Counted from the first letter of the stretch, positions 12,701 to 25,037 are shown. The stretch: DNA of 64,000 nt from Petrosia ficiformis (GCA_947044365.1 OX345652.1:4859374-4923373), one strand, 5' to 3'. Made by a program: numbers and translations. Notes: generated by a model from the sequence alone, not told the origin.

Positions 12701-13577
12701 GGTATGCTAGTTCTGGCAGCCAGATGTACAACAGCTGTCAATGAATGTTCCACAAACAAATGTTCAAGTAGTGGCATATCACAAGCATCTCCTTGAACTA
12801 CAGTTACACCTGGACAGATAGAATATAATTACATAAAAGATGGTTGCTAATATCGCCTCACATTTAAATGCTAAATCTTAATAAGGCTGAGAGGAAATTG
12901 TAAAATGCTGGAAGCATGGAGGATTGTGAAGTGCTGATGGTTGTCTGGTTGTCATAGCTCAGTGGTGAGAGCACTGGTGGCTGAACTCAGTGGCCCTGAC
13001 TGCCCAATGACTACCAACATTTTTCACTTTCCTCTTTTAGTATTTCCACGACAATATGTACCCTCAACCGAATGGAATTCATTGGTCTACTCAACAGAAA
13101 TGAATTAATATTACATCAAGACACCTTTCCAATCACCCCTATAATCAATCAAACTTGGATGTCATGTGATATCCACATGCAATCACGACATCATTGATTA
13201 TGATCCCATAGGTTTGTTGCAAATTCATCCTTATAGAGATGGACAGATATTATAATTACAAATGAATTACTGAAACATTGAAGACAATGGATATATGAAA
13301 TGAATCTACATACCTTTCTCTATTAATCGTGTTGCTCTAATCTTTTTCAAATCTACATCATAATCATTATTAAAATTATCTAACACAACAACTCTAGTCC
13401 CTTCTACCGATAACCTCAGTGATAAATGGTAACCTAGGAAACCAGCTCCTCCAGTCACAAGCACTAAAATAAAAATACTTCTTTATATATCAGAGGTAGG
13501 CCTGTACAGTTCTCCTTACCATTTTCTGCAACAGAAATATAAACCCAACTGAATAGCAATATCAAATGTACAACCAT
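9701..13577 (-). CDS. Secreted/luminal UDP-glucuronate 4-epimerase-like enzyme with PAN-like and EGF-like modules
   Basis: Fourteen exons on the complement sum to 1995 nt (664 aa): 13520-13577, 13314-13463, 12616-12809, 12447-12542, 12230-12396, 11824-12010, 11673-11775, 11571-11622, 11151-11255, 10916-11096, 10584-10773, 10245-10486, 10008-10191, 9701-9786. The first exon is a signal peptide ([20 protein letters not shown]). Residues ~20-355 form a short-chain epimerase: [13 protein letters not shown] for NAD binding, [27 protein letters not shown], catalytic YTALK (YxxxK), and VYGSWGRPD, which resembles the GPWGRPD of UDP-GlcA 4-epimerases. After it come a PAN/apple-like region ([17 protein letters not shown]), an EGF ([15 protein letters not shown], with CGCAKGW), a second PAN-like region ([18 protein letters not shown]) and a final half EGF ([16 protein letters not shown]). 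The acceptor of the fourth exon (12542) was chosen for frame and is the least certain. Known 4-epimerases are usually cytosolic or membrane-anchored, so the signal peptide plus extracellular modules is odd. Confidence 0.8.
11278..11545. repeat. Microsatellite of alternating GTACATGTATATGTGT units
   Basis: A run of 12-16 bp purine/pyrimidine-alternating units (GTACATGTATATGTGT and variants) lies in the intron between the 11151-11255 and 11571-11622 exons of the epimerase gene. All six frames are falsely open because of the repeat. Confidence 0.8.
12953..13020 (+). repeat. tRNA-like A-box fragment (possible degenerate SINE head)
   Basis: TCATAGCTCAGTGGTGAGAG matches the 5' D-arm and internal A box of a tRNA or tRNA-derived SINE. 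No B box (GGTTCRA) or acceptor-stem pairing is found downstream, so it is not called a tRNA. It lies in an intron of the epimerase gene. Confidence 0.35.
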
Positions 13578-14036
13578 ACTGTATTAAAATTATAATGGGT
13601 GTAACTAGTTATAAAGTAATAGGTGTAACTAGTTATAAAGTAATTATAAAGTAATTATAACAGGTGTAACTAGTTATAAAGTAATCATAAAGTAATTATA
13701 AAGTATGTAACTAGTTATAAAGTAAGGTAAACAATAATTTTTTTTTAATTTCCTTTATTGGAAAAATCACACACAAAAATACAAAACTTCCTAAGTTTTA
13801 TATAATATGTACATACATAATTACATATATAAAGGTCAATACATATACATACATACAAGTTAGTACATACATATATAAAAATATGTATATATACAAGTTA
13901 GTACATACATATATATAGAAAGGTACATACATACATATATATATATATAAGTTAATACATAAATATATATATATATATATATAAGTTAGTACATACACAT
14001 ATATATATATATATCTGTCTTTCACAAATGATAGTC
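13578..14036. repeat. Intergenic region: GTAACTAGTTATAAAG repeats and TA/CATA-rich tract
   Basis: Between two minus-strand genes. 13590-13735 holds about five imperfect copies of GTGTAACTAGTTATAAAGTA. 13795-14015 is a microsatellite mix of ACATACATATATA and AGTTAGTACATAC. No coding signal is seen. It should contain the promoter of the epimerase gene and the 3' UTR of the first SLC36 gene. Confidence 0.6.
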
Positions 14037-15566
14037 CTACAACACATTAGGACAGGGATTTGCAGTATCATCCTTGTTTTCAAAATAAAGCACAATTCTG
14101 TATAACGCTGCAAAAGCTCCTAACACAAAACCAACGAAACCAAAACAAAATATGGCAATGTCTTTAGCCACCCAAACTGGTTTTGGTAGTATTAACAACC
14201 ACTTTCTTTCCGGATCTTTCCAGAATGTTAGGATATCAATGACTGGAGGGAACAAGAGAGCTAAAGCACTGCTAGCAATAGCTCCAATAAGTGTGATTAG
14301 ATCATCAAGATCAGGTATACCGAGAGCAAGGGCAGCTGAGCAAAGGAAAGGGAGAAGAGGAGGAGGAGAAAGCCATTATAATGACCAAATTCCACAGTAC
14401 ATAATTATAAATAATACAGTTGATGACAAATGAGAAATACAACAGCTAATGATTGAATTGACCTATGTCATATACACTGTACTCTGTTATCAGTACATAT
14501 CAGTACATTATCATGATATTATCTTATATACACTGTACAATATCATTATCGTGATATTATCTGTACTAACCTGTTATCAATACTATAGTGGTTCTGAAGG
14601 TTATTTGAACGCTAGTTTGAATGATATTGTGATGTTGAGGATACTTGTAAGTTACAAAATCCAATTTTATTAATTTGTAAACATACGGCTCCAGAAAATC
14701 CATCGGAACGTAAAATTGAAGAGCATAAGTGATAAACACTGATAAAGCAATTGCTAGCTTTGCCAATATAAACACTCTATCAATAAAAATAAACACACAC
14801 TTCATATTAGCATTATAATAATTTTTAAATTCTCACAAACACACATATATACATAGACATACAAACATATACATACATGTATGTACACCAGACATGGTGT
14901 GATGGTAATAGATAATAGTAATAGGTAATTAAACAACTACAGTGAGGTAATAGTATTAGTAATAATAACATACAATATGAATGTTGAGGTAATAGTATTA
15001 GTAATAGTAACATACGATATGAATGTTGAGGTAATAGTATTAGTAATAGTAACATACAATATGAATGTTGAGGTAATAGTATTAGTAATAGTAACATACG
15101 ATATGAATGTTGAGGTAATAGTATTAGTAATAATAACATACGATATGAATGTTAAGGTAATAGTATTAGTAATAGTAACATACGATATGAATGTTGAGGT
15201 AATAGTATTAGTAATAGTAACATACGATATGAATGTTGAGGTAATAGTATTAGTAATAGTAACATACGATATGAATGTTGAGGTAATAGTATTAGTAATA
15301 GTAACATACGATATGAATGTTGAGGTAATAGTATTAGTAATAATAACATACGATATGAATGTTAAGGTAATAGTATTAGTAATAGTAACATACGATATGA
15401 ATGTTGAGGTAATAGTATTAGTAATAGCAACATATTACATCGACTTGGGAGGTAATAGTAATTGATATTTAAGGTAATACTAATAGAATAATTTTATTAC
15501 ATTGGATTGTAATTGACTCCATATCTGATGTACACATACAAATAGATAGATAGATAGATAAACAGA

Positions 15567-15608
<42 letters not shown>

Positions 15609-17063
15609 TGCCTCACATTCTAGTAACATCATCAGTTCCACACAAGTTAAGAGGTACAGAAGCTTGGATTCTCGTACCATATACTAGATATCCCAATAGA
15701 CTAAAACTACAAAACAGACTCACGACTACAGTCATACCGGTATATATAACTGGTTTAGCAAGTTTTGGATTTTTCATCTTGTTCTCCAGTGGTAATACCT
15801 GGACAAAACACACAATAATCATAATTAATTGTGTAACCATGGTAACCCACTCACTATTCCAATTCCCTCAAAAGAATACATTGCATTTCCAAGAAACAAA
15901 GATATTGATATGAAGGTACCAAATCCAATTAATGAACCCTTATCATTATTAACAGCTGCTCCATTTTGTCCGGTTGTAGATAAACGAGAGATCTCATCAT
16001 ATATTACTACACCTAAACCAAACCACATACATATATTAGCCACAACTGAGAGAGGAGCAAGACTATCAAGATTACGAATCCAAGAAAATATAACAATTGG
16101 TAGAATCATTATTGCTGTGTAGACTTTGGGACTCCATTCTAAACCATAAGCTTGAGACATAACCTACATATGTGTGTGTGTGTATGTATATGTACATGTG
16201 TAAGTATGTACATGTGTATATGTACATGTGTATATGTACATATGTAAGTATGTACATGTGTATATGTACATGTGTATATGTACATGTGTAAGTATGTACA
16301 TGTGTATATGTACATGTGTATATGTACATGTGTAAGTATGTACATGTGTATATGTACATGTGTATATGTGCATGTGTATATGTACATGTGTAAGTATGTA
16401 CATGTGTATATGTACATGTGTATATGTACATGTGTATATGTACATGTGTAAGTATGTACATGTGTATATGTACATGTGTATATGTACATATGTAAGTATG
16501 TACATGTGTATATGTACATGTGTATATGTACATGTGTAAGTATGTACATGTGTATATGTACATGTGTATATGTACATGTGTAAGTATGTACATGTGTATA
16601 TGTACATGTGTATATGTGCATGTGTATATGTACATGTGTAAGTATGTACATGTGTATATGTACATGTGTATATGTACATGTGTATATGTACATGTGTGAG
16701 TATGTACATGTGTATATGTACATGTGTATATGTACATGTGTATATGTACATGTGTATATGTACATATGTAAGTATGTACGTGTGTATATGTACATGTGTA
16801 AGTATGTACATGTGTGAGTGTACATGTGTAAGCATGTGTGAGTGTACACGTGTAAGTATGTACATGTGTGAGTGTTCATGTGTAAGTATGTACATGTGTA
16901 TATGTACATGAGGTTTAGAAATAGTTTAGTTGATGGTTTGTTAAAAGTAAATATTATTATAATGAATTACCTGATGAAGAGTTTCTCCTATAAACACAAA
17001 ATACACAGAGCAAAAACCAAACTGTGTAATAATCAGAAATATATTTACTACCAGTCTGTATTT

Positions 17064-17104
<41 letters not shown>

Positions 17105-18399
17105 GTAGATAGATAGACTTACTTAGCAATCTTTGCAATTTGGGGTCTTGCACCTTGTTCCTTAAAAGCAAACTGCATTGTTTCAGCATAATCCAATGCT
17201 TGGATACCATTCCTATAGTGTGTGCGTGTGTGTGTGTGTGTGTGTGTGAGTGTGTGAACTATCAGTCACATTTCCCACTAGCACAATCTCACCATTCACA
17301 TAAACGTCTTGCTGAATCTAGCAACATGCCCATACAGTGAGTAGTAACCCCAGCAATGAACAATACAGCAAAAGGTCCAAGCTACAGGATATCATGTGAT
17401 ATCATGTGATATCATGTGATATCATGTGATATCATATTATCATAACTTACAAAGTAACCAGCATTTGACACAGCATATGGCAACGATAGTAAACCCGGAC
17501 CAATGTTAGCTTTTAGAAGATGAATAAATGTATCTACAGTACTGAATATAAAATAAGATAAATATAATGAGTTGAAATACTAACGTATTGTATAGTACTT
17601 TATGATATACTGAATGTAACATTTATAATATACTGAACATAACACAATGTTATACTAATAATATACTGATCTTTACCTGGTAGCATGTGATGTCCTTTTA
17701 TCTAAATTTTTTGATGATACAAAAGACCACTCGGGGTCCAAGTCGTCAGGACGAGTAGTTTCACCAAATAGTAATTTCCTGTTCAGTTTATCAGCTGCTG
17801 AAGTACGTCTTTTAGCTGTTACAGACGACATAGAGGAACTTTCTAATGATCTGTAAAACAATAAATACATTTAATAAGTTTTAATCATACACAGATACCA
17901 ATCGGGTGTCACCATTAACTTGTTCTATGGTACAGCATACAACATTGTCAATGCATTCAAATTGAAATACTCTCATTAATATAAATTCTAGAGAACAGCC
18001 AATCTTTTGCACAAGATATGATGTAGAATAAATGCTATCTTTAGAAGAGACATGCATGGTAATATCACAGGATACTATGGCTTCTATGGTGTGATTTGAA
18101 AATATTAAACCATTCCTTATATGAGTTACTCAACCCACAAGAGATTAGTGTACTGCCCATATGACAACAGTCTGTACACACATCACTCACTCAAACACAT
18201 ACACACACATCACTCACTCAAACACACTCACATCACTCACTCAAATACACATGACTACATCACATTCACACAACACTTTATATCAAATTTACCCAGTATA
18301 GTTAGGAGGTGACTGAATATTTACAACATCTTCTGGTCCAACACTTGTAAGATCTACCAAGAGATGTTGTCTTTCTCCCCTGTTCTCTTCAGTTGACAT
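14037..18399 (-). CDS. SLC36-type proton-coupled amino acid transporter, copy A
   Basis: Ten exons on the complement sum to 1632 nt (543 aa): 18293-18399, 17677-17850, 17451-17541, 17293-17381, 17123-17212, 16971-17055, 15855-16163, 15617-15798, 14571-14776, 14037-14335. Start at ATGTCAACTGAAGAG; a hydrophilic N-terminus of about 95 residues precedes the transporter domain. Aa_trans/SLC36 hallmarks: FIHLLKANIGPGLLSLPYA (TM1), [13 protein letters not shown]-type region replaced by [22 protein letters not shown] followed by [20 protein letters not shown] and [17 protein letters not shown]. About eleven membrane segments are expected. This family moves small amino acids with protons across lysosomal or plasma membranes; substrate cannot be read from sequence. 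It is the most diverged of the three tandem copies. Confidence 0.9.
14937..15475. repeat. 42 bp minisatellite in SLC36 copy A intron
   Basis: About 12-13 nearly identical 42 bp units (GTTGAGGTAATAGTATTAG, then TAATAGTAACATACGATATGA). Because 42 is a multiple of three and the unit lacks stops in several frames, long false ORFs arise on both strands. Two units carry GTTAAGG with TAATAATAAC, marking a duplicated block of several units. Confidence 0.9.
16165..16910. repeat. Long TG/TA/CA microsatellite with higher-order structure
   Basis: About 745 bp of TATGTACATGTG dodecamers interleaved with TAAGTATGTACATGTG units in SLC36 copy A intron 6. The order of the two unit types repeats in blocks of roughly 100-250 bp, so arrays of arrays were duplicated. 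All ORFs called here are repeat artefacts. Confidence 0.85.
17066..17115. repeat. (GATA)n microsatellite
   Basis: About twelve GATA units in an intron of SLC36 copy A, followed at 17219-17252 by a (TG)n tract and at 17388-17436 by ATATCATGTG repeats. Confidence 0.85.
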
Positions 18400-18576
18400 T
18401 ATCACAGTTTATTAAAACAACTATAGCACATGTTCCACTAGGAAATGATCATTAATTTTAATAACTTACTACAATTTTGCAATGGAAATTATCAAAATTA
18501 AAGTAGTATAAAAAAATAATATTGTATTCATGCAATGACTCACAACTACTAACAGTTATAACACTAACTTATAATT

Positions 18577-19976
18577 TTAAACAAGATGGCAGGCAGTTTG
18601 ATACACATCATCTTCACAGATATCACCTGATGCTGCTTTCTTTTCAAAATATCCAACAATATTATAAAAAGATGCGGAGGCACCAACTAAAAACCCTATA
18701 ATACCCAGTGATATTATAGCAAAGTCTTTTATGATCCAAAAAGGTCTTGGTAGTACTCTCAACCATCTCCTATTGGGATCTCTCCAGAAGGTAAGTAACT
18801 CGATTGTTGGTGGGAATATCAATGCTAGTGCACTGCTAGCTACAGCTCCTATTAAAGTTATGAGGTCATCAAGATCAGGTATACTGAGAGCAAGAGATGC
18901 TATGAATATTAATAATGAGAACAGGTCAATGTATTAGTAATTAACTCACCAGTTACCAGAACTAAAATAGTTCTAAATGTTAGTTGAATAGCAGTTTTGA
19001 TAGCTTCATGATGACGAGGATATTTATATACTAAATAGTTCGTTCTTACTATTTGATAAACGTAAGGTTCCAAAAAATCCATTGGAACATAAAATTGAAG
19101 AAGAAATGACACAAAAATTGAACATACAAACAAAAGCTTTGTGATCAAGAATACTCTACAAGGTGGAAAGAAAGAATATGTACGTATAAGAAAGATAAAA
19201 TAATATACAAGATGGAATGAAAATGAATATTTATCAGGTACAGCAAAACCTCTGATAAAGGGCACTCTGACACTTCTATAGTAATAATCATTCTCCAATA
19301 TAATACATTAAAGAATAAATGACACTACATTCCAAGGTGTCCTTTATAAAGTCTAAGAAGTTTCATTGTTATGGATAAATGAATACCAAAACTAACAGTG
19401 ATGTCTCAGCATCACGACCACATAGATTAAGTGTGATAGAGGCTTGGATATCATTACTATATGCTAAATAACCAATTAGACCAAATGATGAGTATAAAAT
19501 AGTCACTGTTAACATTCCAGTGTATACAACACGTTTAGCATGAGCTGGTATTTTCATCTTGTTCTCCAATGGTAAGACCTTGCCAAATAAAGATTTATAA
19601 TCAAATAATAGTAGAATTATTAGTGATATTACATACCACTCCAATCCCTTCAAAGGAAAAGATGGCAGTTCCAAAGAATAAGGCTAATGGTTGTATTGTA
19701 TCAAAGCTATTAACTTTGCCACTAGCAACAGGTACTGCAGATGATCCACTGGTAACCAGTTGATATATTTCATCATATAGAATAACAGCTAAACCCACTA
19801 ATATACACATGTTAGCAAGAGTTGATAAAGGGGCTAGATTGTCAAGGTTACGTATCCATGAGAATAGTATTATTGGTAAAATGATGATGGCTATCCATGC
19901 CTTAATGCTCCACTCAATACAATATGTTTGATACATGACCTGAGATGATAGAGAATCCAATGGAAGAATACTTTAT

Positions 19977-20021
<45 letters not shown>

Positions 20022-20901
20022 CCTGTTGTAGGTTCTTTCCAATAAAAACAAAATATACTGAACAGAATCCAAACTGTGTTATAATTAAAAATGTGTTTAC
20101 TGTCACTCTAAAAGACAAGACTCTAGTCACATGATATATGTATGACTGTATTTCATTTACTTTGATATTTTACCCACTATTTTATGAGCACCTCTATCAC
20201 GCATTGCAAACTGCATTGTCTCAGCGTAATCCAGTGTCTGTATGCCATTCCTAAGAGTGTGTGTGTGAGTGGGGATCAACAAATGAAACATCAATCATTA
20301 CACACTCACCTTTTACACAAAGTATTTGCAGACTCCAACAGTAATACTATACAATGAGTCGCTACTAATCCAAGAAAGAGCAATCCTAATGGACCAAGCT
20401 AAAAATACATTTTAACATAAAGATTATTACATCATCACATCTTTACGTACAATGTAACCAGCTTCTTTAGCAGCATAGGGTAGAGCCAACAGTCCTGTAC
20501 CAATATTACCTTTCAACAGGTGAACCAAAGTATCAAGATCACTGCAAATAGGGAGAGAGAGAGAGAGAGAGCAAGATGAAATGAGAGTAGATCTAGTATT
20601 TCTTCTTTACCTGGTGGCATGGTAAACTCTCTTTTGTATATTTTTCCTTGATACAAATGTCCAGTCTTTATCCAAATCATCTGGTCTTTCACTCTCTTCA
20701 AATGATAACTGTGGATTCAGTTTTTCAACTGCCGATACTCTCCTTTCCACAGAAAAACTAGAGGAAGTACTTACAGCACTAAGATTGCAAAAATCATTAA
20801 TTAATGATGAAAATAATCCATTTTATTAACCTGTACTCAAGCAATTCATTATCATTCTTTATTATTAGCTGTTCAGTATCTCCTGATGTCTCATTAGCCA
20901 T
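18577..20901 (-). CDS. SLC36-type amino acid transporter, copy B
   Basis: Ten exons on the complement give 535 aa: 20831-20901, 20611-20778, 20451-20541, 20310-20398, 20161-20250, 20023-20107, 19637-19939, 19397-19578, 18950-19155, 18577-18899. Exon phases are identical to copy A. Start at ATGGCTAATGAGACA. Transporter motifs: [68 protein letters not shown] joined to [53 protein letters not shown]. The C-terminus ends YQTACHLV then TAA. The intron separating FEGIG from VLPLEN is only 58 nt. It is very close to copy C, including introns, so it looks like a recent duplicate or a converted pair. Amino-acid/proton symport is known for the family; the cargo is not known. Confidence 0.9.
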
Positions 20902-21529
20902 CACTGCCAAGCAAGCAGTAGCCAGCCACACCTCCAGCATTTTTCTCCATATATGCAAACTTTATTATTAAAATTTGTATGAGAGTAGAGTACAATTACA
21001 ATCATAATAATCATATATTATTGTAATATTATTTAATTACATATTAATGAGATTCAAAAGTCCAAATCTAAACCCACAAGTATAGCATGTAAAGAATATC
21101 TGGTAATATGAAAGGACATGCAACCTGATAGTGTTAGCCTGGTCACCTGGGCTGTGGTTGCTAGCTCCTTTGGTCTTTTGGACTAGGGTGAGTTTGTCAT
21201 TGTTAGAGAACCTAGATCTCAAGGTCAGTAGTAACATACTTTGTGTAAGGCCCTGGAACCTAGATCTCAAGGTCAGTTGTAACATACTTTGTGTAAGGCC
21301 CTCTTTCAAGAGGGGATTGGGATACCGGTCATTACATCAAATAAGCTGGCAGTGACCTCTGGCTGTTTTGGTACTTGCATTATGATTTATTTATTCACAG
21401 CAGCACAACAAATTGCACAAATCATTAATGATGAAAATAACAAGTATCATTAGTATTAGGTGTTCACAAACAGTAGCCACACCTTCAGTGATACAAACTT
21501 TATTAGAGCTACAATTACAATCATAATAA
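20902..21529. other. Intergenic region between SLC36 copies B and C
   Basis: No gene is seen. 21188-21302 contains a tandem duplication of about 48 bp (GAACCTAGATCTCAAGGTCA followed by TTTGTGTAAGGCCCT). The rest is AT-rich and should hold the copy B promoter and the copy C 3' UTR. Confidence 0.5.
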
Positions 21530-22751
21530 TTATATATTATATTGAACAAGATGACAGGCAGTTTGATACAGATCATCTTCACAGATATCACACGATTCTG
21601 CTTTATTTTTAAAATATCCAACAATATTATGGAAAGATGCGAAGGTACCGAAACAAAACCCTATAATACCCAGTGATATTATAGCAAAGTCTTTTATGAT
21701 CCAAAAAGGTCTTGGTAGTACTCTCAACCATCTCCTATTGGGATCTCTCCAGAAGGTAAGTAACTCGATTGTTGGTGGGAATATCAATGCTAGTGCACTG
21801 CTAGAGAAAGCTCCTATTAAAGTTATGAGGTCATCAAGATCAGGTATACTGAGAGCAAGAGATGCTATGAATATTAATAATGAGAACAGGTCAATGTATT
21901 AGTAATTAACTCACCAGTTACCAGAACTAAAATAGTTCTAAATGTTAGTTGAATAGCAGTTTTGATAGCTTCATGATGACGAGGATATTTATATACTAAA
22001 TAGTTCATTCTTACTATTTGATAAACGTAAGGTTCCAAAAAATCCATTGGAACATAAAATTGAACCAAGAAAGAAGAGAACACAGAATAAGCAAAAAGCA
22101 GTTTAGTGAGCAAGAACAATCTATGATGTATAAAAAGAATGGAGTAATAGATATATGAATATATGACCAGCTGACATTGCAGTCCCGGCATCACGTCCAC
22201 ATAGATTAAGTGTGATAGAGGCTTGGATATCATCACCATATGCTAAATAACCAATTAGACCAAATGATGAGTATAAAATAGTCACTGTTAACATTCCAGT
22301 GTATACAACACGTTTAGCATGAGCTGGTATTTTCATCTTGTTCTCCAATGGTAAGACCTTGCCAAATAAAGATTTATAGAGTAAAATAATAGTAAAATTA
22401 ATAGTGATATTACATACCACTCCAATCCCTTCAAATGCAAATATTGCATTTCCAAAGAATAGGGCCAATGATAGTACAATATTTTTAACTTTGCCACTAG
22501 CAACAGGTAGTGCAGATGATCCATTGGTAACCAGTTGATATATTTCATCATATAGAATAACAGCTAAACCCACTATTAAACACATGTTAGCAAGTGTTGA
22601 TAAAGGGGCTAGATTGTCAAGGTTACGTATCCATGAGAATAGTATTATTGGTAAAATGATGATGGCTATCCATGCCTTAATGCTCCACTCAATACAATAT
22701 GTTTGACTCATGACCTGAGATGATAGAGAATCCAATGGAAGAATACTTTAT

Positions 22752-22823
<72 letters not shown>

Positions 22824-23650
22824 GTTGTAGGTTCTTTCCAATAAAAACAAAATATACTGAACAGAATCCAAACTGTGTTATAATTAAAAATGTGTTTACT
22901 ATCACTCTAAAAGACAAGACTCTAGTCACATGATATATGTATGACTGTATTTCATTTACTTTGATATTTTACCCACTATTTTATGAGCACCTCTATCACG
23001 CATTGCAAACTGCATTGTCTCAGCATAATCCAGTGTCTGTATGCCATTCCTAAGAGTGTGTGTGTGAGTGGGCATCAACAAATGAAACATCAATCATTAC
23101 ACACTCACCTTTTACACAAAGTATTTGCAGACTCCAGTAGTACTACCATACAATGCGTTGCTATTAATCCAAGACAGAGCAATCCTAAGGGACCAAGCTA
23201 AAAAAACATTTTAACATAAAGATTATTACATCATCACATCTTTACGTACAATGTAACCAGCTTCTTTAGAGGCATAGGGTAGAGCCAACAGTCCCGTACC
23301 AATATTACCTTTCAACAGGTGAACCAAAGTATCAAAATCGCTAACAAACAAAATAAAACATGTATTTTGTACATGTATAATAATGATAATTATTGTTATT
23401 GACCTGGTTGTGTGATCACTTCTCTTCTGTGCATTTTTATTAGTAACATATTCCCATTCTGGGTTAGAGTCCTGAGGTGTATCTATTGAACTGTATGTTT
23501 TACCAGCTTGTATAGTAGAATCACTTGACATGTTTACAGTCCTTAAAACAGACATTTGTATAAGATCAGAGATCAAACAAGGACATCTTACCTATAGTTG
23601 GAATTTATACTGTTTTTATCTTCACTAACAAACAGTTTTTCAAGAGCCAT
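21530..23650 (-). CDS. SLC36-type amino acid transporter, copy C
   Basis: Ten exons on the complement give 523 aa: 23592-23650, 23404-23541, 23250-23340, 23109-23197, 22960-23049, 22822-22906, 22418-22714, 22176-22357, 21915-22120, 21530-21864. Start at ATGGCTCTTGAAAAA. The transporter core is nearly the same as copy B, but the N-terminal exons differ. A patch near the C-terminus reads GFCFGTFASFHNIVGYF against [17 protein letters not shown] in B. The stop codon after CHLV is lost (TTTAA to TTCAA), adding QYNI before the next TAA. The intron between FEGIG and VLPLEN is 60 nt, a multiple of three with no stop, so retention would insert 20 residues in frame; conservation of EGIGVVLPLEN across the family argues it is normally removed. 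Confidence 0.9.
22752..22820. repeat. (TA)n microsatellite shared with copy B
   Basis: A long TA run in the intron before the exon ending IGKNLQQ. The homologous intron of copy B (19980-20020) has a shorter TA run interrupted by GTATAT, so the repeat length has changed since duplication. Confidence 0.85.
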
Positions 23651-23796
23651 GTAATACCATAGGTCACTATCTACATCTAACCAGCCACACCCCAAAGTGG
23701 GAGTGGCTAATTAATTTAATTAATAAAAATTAATTAACTATTATCAGAATTTATTTTTAAACAATGCAATTAAAAATTGACTTGATGTTTTATGAA

Positions 23797-24987
23797 TCAC
23801 ACTTCTGTTGATTTGTTTGTATTCTCAGTTACCACACCCACTTCCCAAAACAACCTACCAGCATTAAAATTGTACATGGGAGGGAGTGAACCCCCAAAAT
23901 CTGAGGGAAGATTTTGGGGGTTCATGAATTCATGAAGTGTTGAGAGTTCATATCCATGCATGTGAATCTATTAAATAAAGATCACATGATTTGGTTGTAA
24001 TGTCATGTGATCACTTACTCTTTGTCGTAGCTTTTCTTTGAGGAAAGGCCATATCAACATCATTACTATACTAATATACCAAGGTTGCTTTATTACATGC
24101 ATGTGTTTTAATCGAATTGGAAACCCATCCTGAATCAATAAATATATCCACATAAATCAACAGATTATGAATGGATCAAAGACGGATCAAAGATAGATTT
24201 AAGAACAGATGAACAGACCAAAGGGATCAGCAATGCATCTTATACCTGTAAGATTTTAAGCATTCCACGATAATAAGCTTCGTGTTGTGCAATCTTACAC
24301 ATTTTAGCAAAATCAATACCTTCAAATGACTCGAACAAACTAACACCATGAACCTAATTAAAATTAAAACGAGATTAATTAATAATTGATATGAAACTTA
24401 CTTGAGTCTCTTCATCTTCTAATAGTTTCTCTAATACAAGTACCAGAGATCTTACAATATGAGGAAATGGTTGACTATCCATGTCCCATTTAACAGCATC
24501 AAAACATATTACCTAAATAGATAATTACATATTATACATAATACATACAGACATACATACATACATACTTTAGTCCCATCTGTTGTCCTATCATCTAGTA
24601 CATTGATGATACCAGATTTGAGGATCATCTCAACAGATTGTGGAGTGAAGTCTTCGAATACTTCACTAAACTCTATTCTACACTGGTAATAATTAATATA
24701 TAATTCCAATGATCGTTCTATGTTAAACTTTCTAGCTCTTAGGAAACGTATCAAAAATGCATCATCTTTTCTTTCAAACTGAACACTTTCTAGTTCTTCT
24801 GAGCCTGAGAGACACAAATCACATGATTAATCACATGATAAACATGATTACCTTCTTTCTCTTCAATTGCTTTTCTCAAATCCAAAATGACTTGATCTCT
24901 CGTGTTTGGATCTTCATTCAGTTCTATCTTGGCCTTTTTCAGAGCTGCTTCACTTAGAGAAGAAATAAAACTACATGGGGTAGCCAT
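23797..24987 (-). CDS. CRAL-TRIO (Sec14-like) lipid-binding protein, minus-strand paralogue
   Basis: Six exons on the complement sum to 873 nt (290 aa): 24852-24987, 24569-24804, 24402-24512, 24246-24353, 24019-24129, 23797-23967. The N-terminal helical CRAL-TRIO-N part has FERKDDAFLIRFLRARKFN and LELYINYYQCR, a hallmark of alpha-tocopherol transfer protein/clavesin-type carriers. The lipid-binding half follows (VICFDAVKWDMD, GMLKILQDGFPIRLKHMHVI, PWYISIVMMLIWPFLKEKL, IHMHGYELSTLHEFM, NLPSDFGG). The conserved end LP.dfGG is present. Three middle exons are 111, 108 and 111 nt, matching the paralogue next door. Such proteins carry hydrophobic ligands or phosphoinositides in the cytosol; the ligand is unknown. 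It ends ENTNKSTEV without the repeat tail of its partner. Confidence 0.9.
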
Positions 24988-25037
24988 CTTCTTTGTTTAC
25001 TAGGTTTTGGGTGTGGCTGTATCAGACTCATTATCAG
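24988..25037. promoter_or_regulatory. 50 bp bidirectional start region between CRAL-TRIO paralogues
   Basis: The two ATG codons face away from each other with only 50 bp between them, so 5' UTRs are very short or transcription starts overlap. The start of both proteins is conserved (MATPCSFISSLSE versus MASPGEFVPSLSE), supporting both start choices. Confidence 0.6.

Noticed and set aside
12953..13020. tRNA gene candidate
   Set aside because: Only the A box is present; no anticodon loop, B box or acceptor stem pairing can be built.
14152..14433. Plus-strand 93-codon ORF (and equivalents at 18731 and 21696)
   Set aside because: Antisense shadow of the conserved last SLC36 exon.
14825..15465. 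ORFs with a 14-residue repeat on both strands
   Set aside because: Pure read-through of the 42 bp minisatellite inside an SLC36 intron.
16072..16909. Long overlapping ORFs rich in Tyr, Thr, Cys and His
   Set aside because: They are translations of the TG/TA/CA microsatellite in several frames; no start context, no family, and they cover spliced SLC36 introns.
22358..22417. Continuous coding across this 60 nt stretch in SLC36 copy C
   Set aside because: It has GTATGT and AG borders, matches a 58 nt frame-breaking intron in copy B, and removing it restores the conserved EGIGVVLPLEN.
24988..25037. CRISPR arrays or other prokaryotic features
   Set aside because: The whole window has spliced eukaryotic genes; the tandem repeats lack the repeat-spacer pattern.
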